Assembly (NCBI RefSeq): GCF_047324305.1
Contig: NZ_CP178740.1
Span: 3,100,001 to 3,164,000 of the forward strand
From: Acerihabitans sp047324305
GTDB taxonomy: Bacteria > Pseudomonadota > Gammaproteobacteria > Enterobacterales > Enterobacteriaceae
DNA length: 64,000 nt
Direction: 5' to 3'
Within the stretch, counting starts at the first letter, position 1, and each line of letters opens with the position of its first letter. Both the position numbers and the translations under genes were made by a program. Positions 18,279-27,858 of this stretch are shown here, piece after piece. A model generated the notes under the pieces. That model saw only the letters and a program-made list of their open reading frames with translations, did no database searches and had not been told where the DNA came from.

Positions 18279-19003
18279 TGACCACGTCGGCCGGGGCATT
18301 CCCCGCAACCATTGCTATTCTGCCGGCCGCCGGCATCGGCAGCCGCATGGGCACGGATTGTCCCAAGCAATACCTCGCCATTGGTGGTAAAACCCTGCTG
18401 GAGCATGCCATCGACGCGCTGCTGCGCCAGTCCTGCGTGCGCCATGTTATTGTCGCCATCAGTGCGGATGACCCTTATTTCGCCTCCCTGCCCATCGGCC
18501 GCGACGCGCGCGTCAGCCATGTTATCGGCGGGCGGGAGCGCGCCGATTCAGTGATGGCGGGCCTGCGCGCGGCGCGCGGGCGGGCGGGCGACGAAAAATG
18601 GGTACTGGTGCATGACGCCGCGCGTCCCTGCCTGCATCAGGACGACCTGGCCCGCCTGCTGGCGATCACCGCCCATACCGCCATCGGCGGCATCCTGGCG
18701 ACGCCGGTGCGCGATACCATGAAGCGGGCCGGCGGCGATGCCATCGACCATACGGTGGATCGCAACCATCTCTGGCATGCCATGACCCCCCAACTTTTCC
18801 CCCTGGCCCTGCTGGAATCCTGCCTGGCCCGGGCGCTGGCGGACGGCGCGCGCGTTACCGACGAAGCCTCGGCGCTGGAGCACTGCGGCTACCGGCCGCT
18901 GCTGGTGGCGGGCCGCGCGGATAATATTAAAGTCACCTGCCCGGAGGATTTAGCCCTGGCAGCATTCTATTTGACCCAATTGCAAAACAGCGCCATTGCA
19001 TAA
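18278..19003 (+). CDS. ispD: 2-C-methyl-D-erythritol 4-phosphate cytidylyltransferase
   Basis: Third step of the MEP isoprenoid pathway, transferring CMP to MEP. 241 aa. LPAAGIGSRMG and PKQYL near residues 13-30 bind CTP. GGRERADSV, VHDAARPC and the C-terminal NIKVTCPEDL are family signatures. It is coupled to ftsB and followed by ispF 22 bp downstream, as in E. coli. Confidence 0.97.
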   Translation: MTTSAGAFPATIAILPAAGIGSRMGTDCPKQYLAIGGKTLLEHAIDALLRQSCVRHVIVAISADDPYFASLPIGRDARVSHVIGGRERADSVMAGLRAARGRAGDEKWVLVHDAARPCLHQDDLARLLAITAHTAIGGILATPVRDTMKRAGGDAIDHTVDRNHLWHAMTPQLFPLALLESCLARALADGARVTDEASALEHCGYRPLLVAGRADNIKVTCPEDLALAAFYLTQLQNSAIA

Positions 19004-19024
19004 GCATAATAATAAGGAGAGCCG

Positions 19025-19510
19025 GTGAAACGTATCCGTATCGGTCATGGTTTTGATGTCCACAAGTTCGGCGGCGAAGGCCCGTTGATTATCGGCGGCG
19101 TGCGTATTCCCTACACCCAGGGACTGCTCGCCCACTCCGACGGCGACGTGGCGCTGCATGCGGTGACCGACGCGCTGCTCGGCGCCGCCGCGCTCGGCGA
19201 TATCGGCAAGCTGTTTCCGGATACCGATGCGGCTTACAAGGGCGCGGACAGCCGCGCGCTGCTGCGCGAAGCCTGGCGGCGCATACGGGAAAAAGGCTAC
19301 CTCTTGGGCAATATCGATATCACCATTATCGCCCAGGCGCCGAAGATGGCCCCGCATATTCCGCAAATGCGGATTCATCTGGCGGAAGATCTGGCGTGCC
19401 ATATGGATGATGTCAACGTCAAGGCCACCACCACCGAACAGTTGGGTTTTACCGGGCGCGGCGAAGGCATCGCCTGCGAGGCGGTGGCGTTGCTGCTAAA
19501 AGACGCATGA
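19025..19510 (+). CDS. ispF: 2-C-methyl-D-erythritol 2,4-cyclodiphosphate synthase
   Basis: Fifth step of the MEP pathway, a zinc enzyme working with IspD. 161 aa from a GTG start (19025) after AAGGAGA. GHGFDVHKFG near residue 7 gives the metal Asp and His. AHSDGDVALHA, DIGKLFPDTD and the terminal TTTEQLGFTGRGEGI follow. The start adds two residues before the usual MRIGHGFD. It overlaps truD by 4 bp. Confidence 0.97.
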   Translation: MKRIRIGHGFDVHKFGGEGPLIIGGVRIPYTQGLLAHSDGDVALHAVTDALLGAAALGDIGKLFPDTDAAYKGADSRALLREAWRRIREKGYLLGNIDITIIAQAPKMAPHIPQMRIHLAEDLACHMDDVNVKATTTEQLGFTGRGEGIACEAVALLLKDA

Positions 19511-20556
19511 TCGCCGACCTCAACCCCCTGAATTTATTCTGGCTGCACGGCAAGCCCGAAGCTACCGGTATCATCAAGGCGCAGCCCGCGGATTTCCAGG
19601 TGCTGGAAGATCTCGGGTTCGAGCCTGACGGCGCGGGCGAGCACGTGCTGGTACGGTTGCGTAAAAGCGGCGCCAATACGGTATTCGTCGCCGAAGAGCT
19701 GGCCAAATTCGCCGCCATCCCCGCCCGGTCGGTAAGTTATGCCGGGCTCAAGGATCGCCATGCGGTGACCGAACAGTGGTTCTGCCTCCATCTGCCGGGC
19801 AAGGAAACCCCGGATTTCTCCGCCTTCAGTCTTGAGGGGTGTGAGGTGGTGCGCAGTACGCGCCATGGCCGCAAGCTGCGCATCGGCACATTGAAAGGTA
19901 ATGCCTTTGACTTGGTATTGCGTGAGATAAGCGATCGGGACGCCGTGGAAGATCGCCTGAATATCATTGCCCGCGAAGGCGTGCCCAACTATTTCGGCAG
20001 CCAGCGTTTCGGCCATCAGGGCAACAATCTCGATCGGGCGCTGCGCTGGGCGCGTGGCGAAATCAAGGTCAAGGAACGCGGCAAACGCAGTTTCTACCTC
20101 TCAAGCGCCCGCAGCGCGCTGTTCAATCTGGTGGCCAGCCAGCGTCTCGAGCGTCTTGGCCGCCGGCAGGTGCTGGCCGGCGACGCCCTGCAGCTTACCG
20201 GCCGGGGCAGTTGGTTTGTCGCCACCGATGAGGATATGCCGGACGCCCCCGCGCGCGTGGCCAGCGGCGAACTGAGCCTGACCGCGCCGCTGCCCGGGGA
20301 CGGTTTGCCGGGCAGCGAGCGCGAGGCGCTGGCGTTTGAACAGCAGTGCCTGTCCGGCCAGCCGGAATTACTCGGATTATTGGCCCGGGAACGGCTGGAA
20401 CCGGCGCGCCGCGCCCTGATGCTCAGGCCCGCCGATATGCGTTGGCACTGGCGCGACGACGCCACGCTTGCGTTGTCGTTCGCCCTGCCGGCGGGCAGCT
20501 TCGCCACCAGCGTTATCCGCGAACTGCTCGACGCGCCGGCGGACGTTGTCCTGTAA
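19507..20556 (+). CDS. truD: tRNA pseudouridine(13) synthase
   Basis: TruD makes pseudouridine at position 13 of tRNA-Glu. 349 aa, identical in length to E. coli. The catalytic Asp lies in AGLKDRHA (about residue 83). NYFGSQRFGHQGNNL near 159 and the inserted TRUD domain follow. It overlaps ispF (ATGA). Unlike E. coli, where surE begins at the end of truD, about 205 bp of non-coding DNA separates the two here. Confidence 0.96.
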   Translation: MIADLNPLNLFWLHGKPEATGIIKAQPADFQVLEDLGFEPDGAGEHVLVRLRKSGANTVFVAEELAKFAAIPARSVSYAGLKDRHAVTEQWFCLHLPGKETPDFSAFSLEGCEVVRSTRHGRKLRIGTLKGNAFDLVLREISDRDAVEDRLNIIAREGVPNYFGSQRFGHQGNNLDRALRWARGEIKVKERGKRSFYLSSARSALFNLVASQRLERLGRRQVLAGDALQLTGRGSWFVATDEDMPDAPARVASGELSLTAPLPGDGLPGSEREALAFEQQCLSGQPELLGLLARERLEPARRALMLRPADMRWHWRDDATLALSFALPAGSFATSVIRELLDAPADVVL

Positions 20557-20761
20557 GCCCCCGTTGCCCGGGGCCATCCCGGCCACGGGTATTTTGCGGA
20601 CCGGCCGGCACGGCAGGCTTCACCGCCGTAGCGTTTCATGCCATTATTACGGTTATTCCCGGCCTGCATCGCTGCCGTTCGTTTTGATGCGCAGGCCGAT
20701 TTTGCCCAATGGGTGGGCGGCGCGTTAAAAACAATCAATAATTAATAAAGCTAATAATGAT

Positions 20762-21532
20762 ATGCGCATACTATTAAGTAATGATGATGGCATTCATGCG
20801 CCCGGCATCCAAGCGCTGGCGGCCGCCCTGCGCCAGTCTGCCGATGTGGACAGCGTGCAAATCGTGGCGCCCGATCGCAACCGCAGCGGAGCGTCGAACT
20901 CGCTGACCCTCGACCGGCCGCTGCGGGCGCTGAAAGAGGGCAACGGTGATATCGCGGTGCAATCCGGCACGCCCACCGACTGCGTCTATCTCGGCGTCAC
21001 CGCCCTGATGCGCCCCGGTCCCGATATCGTGGTGTCCGGCATTAACACCGGTCCCAACCTGGGGGACGACGTTATTTATTCCGGCACGGTGGCCGCGGCC
21101 ATGGAAGGACGGCACCTCGGCTTCCCGGCGCTGGCTATTTCACTAAACGGCGATACCTTTTATGATACCGCCGCGGTCATTGCCTGCAGGCTTATCCGGG
21201 CCTTGACCCTTGAGCCGCTGCGTACCGGCAGGATCCTGAACGTCAATGTCCCCGACCTGCCAATGTCTGCCATCAAGGGTATCAAGGTCACCCGTTGCGG
21301 CAGCCGGCATCCCGCCGCCCATGCCATCCGGCAGCTGGACCCGCGCGGCCGTGAAATATTCTGGATCGGCCCGCCCGGTGAAACGTTCGACAAAGGGCCC
21401 GATACTGATTTTGCCGCCATTGAGCAGGGGTATGTTTCCATTACGCCATTGCAGGTGGATTTAACCGCCTATTCCGCTCAATCGGTACTCACGTCGTGGT
21501 TGGCCAATGCGGAGGTCAGTTGGACATGGTAA
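20762..21532 (+). CDS. surE: 5'/3'-nucleotidase SurE
   Basis: Metal-dependent phosphatase acting on nucleoside monophosphates, linked to stationary survival. 256 aa. MRILLSNDDGIHAPG at the N-terminus provides the two metal Asp residues. DRNRSGASNSLT near 38, SGTPTDCVYL near 75 and VVSGINTGPNLGDDVIYSGTV near 94 are family motifs. Its last 7 bases overlap the pcm start. Confidence 0.96.
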   Translation: MRILLSNDDGIHAPGIQALAAALRQSADVDSVQIVAPDRNRSGASNSLTLDRPLRALKEGNGDIAVQSGTPTDCVYLGVTALMRPGPDIVVSGINTGPNLGDDVIYSGTVAAAMEGRHLGFPALAISLNGDTFYDTAAVIACRLIRALTLEPLRTGRILNVNVPDLPMSAIKGIKVTRCGSRHPAAHAIRQLDPRGREIFWIGPPGETFDKGPDTDFAAIEQGYVSITPLQVDLTAYSAQSVLTSWLANAEVSWTW

Positions 21533-22152
21533 ACCGTCGCACCCAGGCCCTGCTCGAACAGCTTCGCCAGCAGGGAATAAGAGATGAACGGCTGTTGCAA
21601 GCCATCGAATCGGTACCGCGCGAGCGATTTATCGACGAAGCTTTCGAACATAAGGCATACGACAATACCGCCTTGCCCATCGGCTCGGGCCAGACCATTT
21701 CCCAACCCTATATCGTGGCGCGCATGACGGAGCTGCTCAGGCTCCAGCCGACATCGCGCGTGCTGGAAATCGGCACCGGCTCCGGCTACCAGACAGCGAT
21801 TCTCGCGCACCTGGTGCAGCATGTCTGTTCCGTCGAGCGCATCAAGAAACTGCAGTGGCAGGCCAAACGCCGCCTCAAGCAGCTGGATTTGCATAATGTG
21901 TCCACCCGCCATGGCGACGGTTGGCTGGGCTGGCCGTCGCGCGGTCCTTTCGATGCCATTATCGTCACCGCCGCGCCGCCGGAGATACCCTCGGCGCTGA
22001 TGGCCCAATTGGATGAAGGCGGCATTATGGTATTGCCGGTCGGCGAGGATACCCAGGATTTGACCACCGTCACGCGCCAGGATGGCGAGTTTAGGGTGGA
22101 AACCGTCGAAGCGGTGCGTTTTGTACCCCTGATCAGGGGAGAACTGGCATAA
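21526..22152 (+). CDS. pcm: protein-L-isoaspartate O-methyltransferase
   Basis: Repairs isoaspartyl residues in aged proteins using S-adenosylmethionine. ATG 21526 with GGAGG at 21511 gives 208 aa, equal to E. coli. An upstream in-frame start at 21496 is not needed. IGSGQTISQPYIVA near 53 and the SAM-binding EIGTGSGYQTA near 80 are diagnostic. Translationally coupled to surE; nlpD and rpoS follow in the conserved stress-survival order. Confidence 0.97.
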   Translation: MVNRRTQALLEQLRQQGIRDERLLQAIESVPRERFIDEAFEHKAYDNTALPIGSGQTISQPYIVARMTELLRLQPTSRVLEIGTGSGYQTAILAHLVQHVCSVERIKKLQWQAKRRLKQLDLHNVSTRHGDGWLGWPSRGPFDAIIVTAAPPEIPSALMAQLDEGGIMVLPVGEDTQDLTTVTRQDGEFRVETVEAVRFVPLIRGELA

Positions 22153-22300
22153 TCGGCAGCATGTTTTTTACCCCTTCATCACTCCCATACGCCCGCGCGA
22201 TGCCACCTGATATTTCTATACAACTGTTTTATGGCACCTTCCCCCGGATGTTGCTAGCATTAACAGCATAAAATTAACTTTTCGGAAATAGCTGAAAATA

Positions 22301-22324
22301 CTCTCATTCATGAAGTAATGAGAG
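22301..22324. repeat. inverted repeat in the nlpD leader
   Basis: Perfect 8-bp inverted repeat CTCTCATT (22301-22308) and AATGAGAG (22317-22324) around an 8-nt loop, 72 bp before the nlpD start. No T-tract follows, so it is more likely an operator or RNA stem than a terminator. It lies in the 243-bp pcm-nlpD spacer, which should carry the nlpD promoters. Confidence 0.45.
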
Positions 22325-22395
22325 AAAATAGGATGTATAACGATAATGTCTGGCATGTTTGGAACGATGATTGGCTTTGCTGCCATAGGGGAGAG

Positions 22396-23580
22396 ATGAG
22401 CATGGGAAGCCCGAAATGCTATTGGCGCCGCGTTGCGGTATGTTCAATGGCAAGTTTATGGTTGGCGGGTTGCGCCAGTGATGAGACAGCGGCACCAATC
22501 AGTAGCGTGGGCGGCGATAATAACAGCGGTATGACGACATCCGCCCCCGTCCAGAGACCACGGCTGCAACAGCAGCCATCGCAACCGCTGCCTACGCGGC
22601 AGCTGCAACCGGTACAGCCGGTACAGCCAGCCCAGCCGAACGTGGTTGGAAGCGTAAGTGCCGTTAACCAATCGTCTGAAGGTAATATTGTTTATAACCG
22701 CAGCTACACCTCTATTCCAAAAGGTTCCTATGGCGGTACTACCTATCAGGTCAAGCGCGGTGATACATTGTTTTATATCGCTTGGATTACCGGGAATGAC
22801 TATCGTGATTTGGCAAAAAGGAATAATATTCCGGAACCTTATGGATTGAATGTAGGTCAAACCTTACAAGTGGGTAACGGAACGGCACCCCTAACCGGGA
22901 GCGGAACCGTGGCAGGCGGCGAAGTAAGCGGCGGAGGCATGCTGGCAAATCATAGCAGCGCTACCGTGGCTTCAGGCGCCACTGTCGCTCCAAATGCCGC
23001 TACGAATACGAAAATGATGAGCTCGGGTATTGATTCTCAAGCAAACAATGAGTATTCTGAAAATTCAGGTAAACAGAATGTAGGGAAAATGTTGCCATCT
23101 AACGGCGGCAAAATGTTACCCACATCGGGAGCAGTTGTTGCAACAACCGCCCCTGTTACCGCACCCGCTTCAACGTCCGGCACTATGATGTCGGGCGGCA
23201 GTACGGCGATAACCGGTTGGCGTTGGCCGACGGACGGAAAGATTATTGATAACTTCTCCGCTGCGGAAGGCGGCAATAAGGGTATCGATATTTCCGGTTC
23301 ACGCGGACAATCCATCCTGGCCACCTCCGGCGGACGAGTCGTCTATGCCGGTAACGCTTTGCGAGGGTACGGTAATCTGATAATCATCAAACATAATGAT
23401 GATTACCTGAGCGCCTATGCCCATAACGACACGATGCTGGTACGGGAACAACAAGAAGTGAGCGCCGGGCAGAAAATCGCTACCATGGGTAGCACGGGTA
23501 CCAGCTCGGTTAGATTGCATTTTGAAATTCGTTACAAGGGGAAATCCGTAAACCCGCTGCGTTATCTCCCGCAGCGATAA
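22396..23580 (+). CDS. nlpD: murein hydrolase activator lipoprotein NlpD
   Basis: Outer-membrane lipoprotein that activates the amidase AmiC at the septum. ATG 22396 after GGGGAG gives 394 aa. The signal peptide ends in lipobox LAGC (Cys about 21). A Pro/Gln-rich stretch follows, then a LysM domain (YQVKRGDTLFYIAW near 118) and a C-terminal LytM/M23 domain (GWRWPTDGKIIDNF onward). The LytM site is degenerate (GNKGIDIS where active enzymes have a His), as expected for an activator rather than a hydrolase. The main rpoS promoter normally lies inside this gene. Confidence 0.94.
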   Translation: MSMGSPKCYWRRVAVCSMASLWLAGCASDETAAPISSVGGDNNSGMTTSAPVQRPRLQQQPSQPLPTRQLQPVQPVQPAQPNVVGSVSAVNQSSEGNIVYNRSYTSIPKGSYGGTTYQVKRGDTLFYIAWITGNDYRDLAKRNNIPEPYGLNVGQTLQVGNGTAPLTGSGTVAGGEVSGGGMLANHSSATVASGATVAPNAATNTKMMSSGIDSQANNEYSENSGKQNVGKMLPSNGGKMLPTSGAVVATTAPVTAPASTSGTMMSGGSTAITGWRWPTDGKIIDNFSAAEGGNKGIDISGSRGQSILATSGGRVVYAGNALRGYGNLIIIKHNDDYLSAYAHNDTMLVREQQEVSAGQKIATMGSTGTSSVRLHFEIRYKGKSVNPLRYLPQR

Positions 23581-23634
23581 ATTGGTCGGAATATCCAGAT
23601 ATTCTGTCCTGGGATCACGGGTAGGAGCCATAGA
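23540..23634 (+). promoter_or_regulatory. rpoS 5' leader (translational control region)
   Basis: The end of nlpD and the spacer keep the E. coli rpoS leader blocks: GAAATCCGTAAACCCGCTGCG near 23541, a CTGCG/CGCAG stem, and GGGATCACGGGTAGGAGCC next to the start. In E. coli these form the self-inhibitory hairpin opened by DsrA, RprA and ArcZ with Hfq. Conservation suggests the same control here; the sRNA genes themselves are not in this window. Confidence 0.55.
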
Positions 23635-24624
23635 ATGAGCGAAAACACGCTGAAAGTAACCGAGTTACATGAAGAAGCCGAATTCGACGAGAACGGAGCC
23701 GAAACATTTGACGAGAAAGCGTTAATCGATGAGCCCGCTGATAATGATTTGGCGGAAGAAGAGTTGCTGTCTCAGGCGGCCAGCCAACGTGTGCTGGATG
23801 CCACGCAACTCTATTTGGGTGAGATCGGATACTCCCCATTGCTTACAGCTGAAGAAGAAGTGTATTTTGCCCGGCGTGCGCTTCGGGGTGATGTTGCCTC
23901 ACGACGCCGTATGATTGAAAGCAACCTGCGGCTGGTGGTTAAAATCGCCCGCCGTTATGGCAACCGCGGACTGGCGCTGCTGGATTTGATCGAGGAAGGT
24001 AACCTGGGTCTTATCCGCGCGGTAGAGAAATTTGACCCGGAAAGAGGGTTCCGTTTCTCCACATACGCTACCTGGTGGATCCGCCAGACCATTGAACGGG
24101 CGATCATGAATCAAACCCGTACCATACGTCTGCCGATCCATATCGTAAAAGAATTGAATGTCTATTTACGCACCGCCAGGGAGTTGTCCCACAAGCTCGA
24201 CCATGAGCCAAGCGCGGAGGAAATTGCCGAGCAGCTTGATAAACCGGTCGATGACGTCAGCCGTATGCTGCGCCTTAACGAACGTATTACTTCAGTGGAT
24301 ACTCCGCTCGGCGGGGATTCTGAAAAAGCCCTGTTGGACATTTTGTCCGATGACAAAGACAGCGGGCCGGAAGATACCACGCAAGACGATGATATGAAGC
24401 AAAGTATCGTTAAGTGGTTATTTGAACTGAACGCCAAGCAGCGTGAAGTGCTGGCCCGGCGTTTTGGCTTGTTAGGGTATGAAGCCGCCACGCTTGAGGA
24501 TGTAGGCCGTGAGATCGGATTGACGCGTGAACGCGTCCGCCAGATCCAGGTTGAAGGTCTGCGCCGCCTGCGTGAAATCCTGCAAGGGCAGGGGCTGAAC
24601 CTTGAGGCTCTGTTCCGGGAATAA
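23635..24624 (+). CDS. rpoS: RNA polymerase sigma factor RpoS (sigma-38)
   Basis: General stress and stationary-phase sigma factor. 329 aa (E. coli 330). Region 1.2/2 spans about 55-165, with ESNLRLVVKIARRYGNRG and RFSTYATWWIRQTIERA. Region 3 follows, and region 4 ends in GLTRERVRQIQVEGLRRL. The frame is intact throughout. Start ATG 23635 follows GTAGGAGCC. A strong terminator closes the gene at 24641. Confidence 0.98.
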   Translation: MSENTLKVTELHEEAEFDENGAETFDEKALIDEPADNDLAEEELLSQAASQRVLDATQLYLGEIGYSPLLTAEEEVYFARRALRGDVASRRRMIESNLRLVVKIARRYGNRGLALLDLIEEGNLGLIRAVEKFDPERGFRFSTYATWWIRQTIERAIMNQTRTIRLPIHIVKELNVYLRTARELSHKLDHEPSAEEIAEQLDKPVDDVSRMLRLNERITSVDTPLGGDSEKALLDILSDDKDSGPEDTTQDDDMKQSIVKWLFELNAKQREVLARRFGLLGYEAATLEDVGREIGLTRERVRQIQVEGLRRLREILQGQGLNLEALFRE

Positions 24625-24640
24625 CCGCCCGGAAATAAAA

Positions 24641-24674
24641 AACGGTGAAGGGTAAACCTTCACCGTTTTTTTTT
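24641..24674. terminator. rpoS/mutS bidirectional terminator
   Basis: AACGGTGAAGG (24641-24651), loop GTAAA, CCTTCACCGTT (24657-24667), then a run of nine T. The A-rich left flank lets it serve mutS on the minus strand as well. Confidence 0.92.
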
Positions 24675-24707
24675 GTTTTATGGTAACCCCTGCGGACCGC
24701 GGTGGAC

Positions 24708-27272
24708 CTAAAGCATTCCCTTCAGGCGATAAATCCACTCCAGCGCCGCCCTGGGCGTCAGCGTATCCGGATCAATCCCCTCAAGCGCGGCAACCGCCGG
24801 CGGCGTTTCTTCCTCCACCGGCGCCAGCAGCGACAGCTGCGAACCGTCCACCTTGCTGGCCGTGGCGCTGGTGGACAGGTTTTCCAGTTCCTTCAGTTTT
24901 TGCCGCGCCCGTTTAATCACCTCGCGCGGCACTCCGGCCAGCGCCGCCACCGACAGTCCATAGCTCTTGCTGGCGGCGCCATCCTGCACGGTATGCATAA
25001 AAGCAATGGTCTCGCCTTGTTCAAGCGCGTCCAGGTGGACATTCACCACCCCCTCCATCTTTTCCGGCAGGGTGGTCAGTTCAAAATAGTGGGTGGCGAA
25101 CAAGGTCATGGCTTTAATCCGCCCGGCCAGGCTCTCAGCGCAGGCCCAGGCCAGCGATAAACCGTCATAGGTGGAGGTGCCGCGGCCGATTTCGTCCATC
25201 AGCACCAGGCTTTGCGGCGTGGCGTTGTGCAGGATATTGGCCGTCTCGGTCATTTCCACCATAAAAGTGGATCGTCCGGAGGCCAGATCGTCCGCCGCTC
25301 CCACCCGGGTAAAAATACGATCCACCGGTCCTATTACCGCCTGTGCGGCGGGGACAAAGCTGCCGATATAAGCCATCAGCACGATCAGCGCATTTTGCCG
25401 CATATAGGTGCTTTTGCCGCCCATGTTCGGGCCGGTAATGATCAGCATGCGCCGCTGGGCGGACAGCGCGAGCGGATTGGCGATAAACGGCTCGCTTAAC
25501 ACCCGCTCCACCACCGGGTGGCGTCCCGCCGAAATCCGGATCCCCGGCTGGTCGGTGAGCGTCGGACACACATAATTCAGCGTTTCGGCCCGTTCGGCCA
25601 GGTTGCTGAGCACGTCCAGCTCGGACAGCGCCGCCGCGCATTGCTGCAAGGGGCCGAGATGGGGCAATAGCAGATCAAATAACTGATCATAGAGCGCCTT
25701 TTCCAACGCCAGCGCTTTACCTTTGGAGGTCAGCACCTTGTCCTCGTACTCTTTGAGTTCCGGAATAATATAGCGTTCGGCGTTTTTCAGCGTCTGGCGG
25801 CGGACATAGTGCATCGGCGCCTGATGGCTTTGTCCCCGGCTGAGCTGGATATAATAGCCGTGCACAGCGTTAAAGCCGACTTTCAGGGTCTCAAGGCCGG
25901 TTTTTTCGCGCTCGCGGATTTCCAGGCGGTCGAGATAATCGGTGGCGCCGTCGGCCAGCGCCCGCCATTCATCCAGTTCCTCATGATAACCCGGCGCAAT
26001 CACGCCGCCGTCGCGCACCAGCACCGGCGGCGCATCGACTACCGCCCGCTCGAGCAAGGTCCTTAATTCGTCAAACAGCCCCACCTGCGCGAGCAGATGG
26101 CGAATGTGCTCCGTCGGCTGCGGCGCCAGCAACGCATGGATAGCCGGAAACTGCTGGAAGGCATGGCGCATGCGCGCCAGATCGCGCGGGCGTGCCGAGC
26201 GCAGCGCCAGGCGCGCCAGGATACGCTCCAGGTCCCCAACCTGACGCAGCAGCGGCTGCAGCTCGGCGCAGGTCTCCTGCAGGCTGCTGATGGCCTGCTG
26301 GCGATGGGTCAGTACGGCGGTATCGCGGGTAGGCATATGCAGCCAGCGTTTCAGCATCCGGCTGCCCATCGCCGTCACGGTATGATCCAGTATTTCCGCC
26401 AGGGTATTGTCAAACCCGCCGCTAAGGTTTTGCGTTAACTCCAGATTGCGGCGCGTGGCGGCGTCCATCACGATGCCGTCCTGCTGGCGTTCAAGCGTGA
26501 TGGCGCGGATATGGGGCAGCGAGGTGCGCTGGGTGTCCTTGACATACTGCAGCAGGCAGCCGGCGGCGCGCAGCGCGGCGCTGGCGCGCTCGATGCCGAA
26601 GCCATGCAAATCCCGGGTGCCGAACTGCAGATTAAGCTGCTGGCGGGCGGTATCGAGCTCAAACTCCCAGATCGGCCGGCGGCGCAGTCCACGGCGATGC
26701 TCAATCAGCCCCATTTCCTGCAATGTTTCGGGAAACAGCAGTTCAGCGGGGTTGGTGCGCTGCAATTCAGCGGCCATGGCCTCGCGATCGGCCGGTTCGC
26801 ACACCAGAAAACGCCCGGAGCTAAGATCAAGGGTGGCATAACCGAACCCGGACGCCTCCTGCCACATGGCCGCCAGCAGATTATCCTGGCGTTCGTTTAA
26901 CAGCGCTTCATCGCTCAGGGTTCCCGGCGTGACGATGCGCACCACCCTCCGCTCCACGGGGCCTTTGGTGGTGGCCGGATCGCCGATTTGCTCGCAAATG
27001 GCCACCGACTCGCCCAGCTGTACCAGCTTGGCCAGGTAGGTCTCCACCGCATGGTAAGGCACCCCGGCCATGGGGATCGGTTCGCCGGCGGATTGGCCGC
27101 GCCGGGTCAGCGAAATATCCATCAGCTGCGAGGCGCGCCGGGCGTCGTCAAAGAACAGCTCGTAGAAATCGCCCATCCGATAGAACAGCAAGATGTCAGG
27201 ATGCTGCGCCTTGAGGCGCAGGTACTGCTGCATCATGGGGGTGTGTGCGTCGAAATTCTCTAGTGTACTCAT
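24708..27272 (-). CDS. mutS: DNA mismatch repair protein MutS
   Basis: Recognises mismatches and starts methyl-directed repair with MutL. 854 aa (E. coli 853). The mismatch-reading Phe-x-Glu is in MGDFYELF (Phe36, Glu38). Walker A is GPNMGGKST near 615, followed by DEIGRGTSTYDG and TLFATHYFELT. The C-terminus (ALEWIYRLKGML) is complete. It is convergent with rpoS only 83 bp apart. This junction is highly variable in E. coli and Salmonella; here nothing is inserted. Confidence 0.98.
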   Translation of the reverse strand: MSTLENFDAHTPMMQQYLRLKAQHPDILLFYRMGDFYELFFDDARRASQLMDISLTRRGQSAGEPIPMAGVPYHAVETYLAKLVQLGESVAICEQIGDPATTKGPVERRVVRIVTPGTLSDEALLNERQDNLLAAMWQEASGFGYATLDLSSGRFLVCEPADREAMAAELQRTNPAELLFPETLQEMGLIEHRRGLRRRPIWEFELDTARQQLNLQFGTRDLHGFGIERASAALRAAGCLLQYVKDTQRTSLPHIRAITLERQQDGIVMDAATRRNLELTQNLSGGFDNTLAEILDHTVTAMGSRMLKRWLHMPTRDTAVLTHRQQAISSLQETCAELQPLLRQVGDLERILARLALRSARPRDLARMRHAFQQFPAIHALLAPQPTEHIRHLLAQVGLFDELRTLLERAVVDAPPVLVRDGGVIAPGYHEELDEWRALADGATDYLDRLEIREREKTGLETLKVGFNAVHGYYIQLSRGQSHQAPMHYVRRQTLKNAERYIIPELKEYEDKVLTSKGKALALEKALYDQLFDLLLPHLGPLQQCAAALSELDVLSNLAERAETLNYVCPTLTDQPGIRISAGRHPVVERVLSEPFIANPLALSAQRRMLIITGPNMGGKSTYMRQNALIVLMAYIGSFVPAAQAVIGPVDRIFTRVGAADDLASGRSTFMVEMTETANILHNATPQSLVLMDEIGRGTSTYDGLSLAWACAESLAGRIKAMTLFATHYFELTTLPEKMEGVVNVHLDALEQGETIAFMHTVQDGAASKSYGLSVAALAGVPREVIKRARQKLKELENLSTSATASKVDGSQLSLLAPVEEETPPAVAALEGIDPDTLTPRAALEWIYRLKGML

Positions 27273-27415
27273 CAGTTTATGATGTCCATTTTATTAAATT
27301 TTAAAGAGTTAGTGATATTTGTTGTTCTCATTGAGTTTCACTTTGTCTCATTGGATCTCATGAAATCCTACATTTCGTTTCATAAATGCGTAGGGAGCAT
27401 GATAACGGAGTCTTT

Positions 27416-27550
27416 AGGGCAGGAAAACAAGAGGCAAAGCCACTGTCGTTTAAAGCGATAGAAATGATGAAGCCAGGTGACAAAGATAAAGCTGATATTG
27501 GCGAAAATCGTGGTTTACGTGTCTCCTGTGGTGCAACCGGGGTTAAGTGA
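27416..27550 (+). pseudogene. 5' fragment of tyrosine integrase (DUF4102 N-terminal domain), copy A
   Basis: Reads AGKQEAKPLSFKAIEMM, then KPGDKDKADIGENRGLRV and SCGATG, the arm-binding N-terminal domain of island/P4-type integrases. The expected start ATG is AGG (27416), compared with ATG in copy B at 30425. The frame is cut by the left end of the IS3 element, whose TGA makes the stop. The upstream 120 bp is shared in blocks with copy B. A clear integrase relic. Confidence 0.75.
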
Positions 27551-27571
27551 TCCTACCCAGATTTGACGGAC

Positions 27572-27858
27572 ATGCTGTTAAAAATAAGCTGCGCAATCAA
27601 TACACGCCCGAGTTTCGCGAGCAAGCGTTGGCACTGGCCGACACCGTCGGCGTGGCTCAAGGTGCCCGAGAACTTAATCTCTATGAATCACAACTTTATA
27701 AGGGGCGTTCTAAAACCCGCCGGCAGAACAACAACGGTGAGCGGGAACAATAGCAACTCGCCGTGATCGCCCGCCTTAAGCGCCAACTCGCCGAGAAAGA
27801 TGAGGAATTGGCTATCCTCCAAAAGGCGGCCACATACTTCGCCAATCGCCTGAAATGA
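27572..27858 (+). pseudogene. IS3 orfA, inactivated
   Basis: The frame encodes the helix-turn-helix protein OrfA (YTPEFREQALALAD, ARELNLYESQLY, then LKRQLAEKDEELAILQKA and ATYFANRLK). It is interrupted by an in-frame TAG at 27751-27753 between the helix-turn-helix and the leucine-zipper part. In addition no ATG lies in the coding frame; the nearest, 27572, is one frame off, suggesting a lost base. An OrfAB fusion transposase therefore cannot be made without suppression. Confidence 0.85.

Noticed and set aside
20557..20738. Small frames in the truD-surE gap
   Set aside because: Arg/Pro-rich translations typical of random GC-rich DNA, with no start signals.
22318..22395. N-terminal extension of nlpD from an upstream ATG
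   Set aside because: It would bury the lipoprotein signal peptide behind 26 polar residues; ATG 22396 has a good ribosome site.
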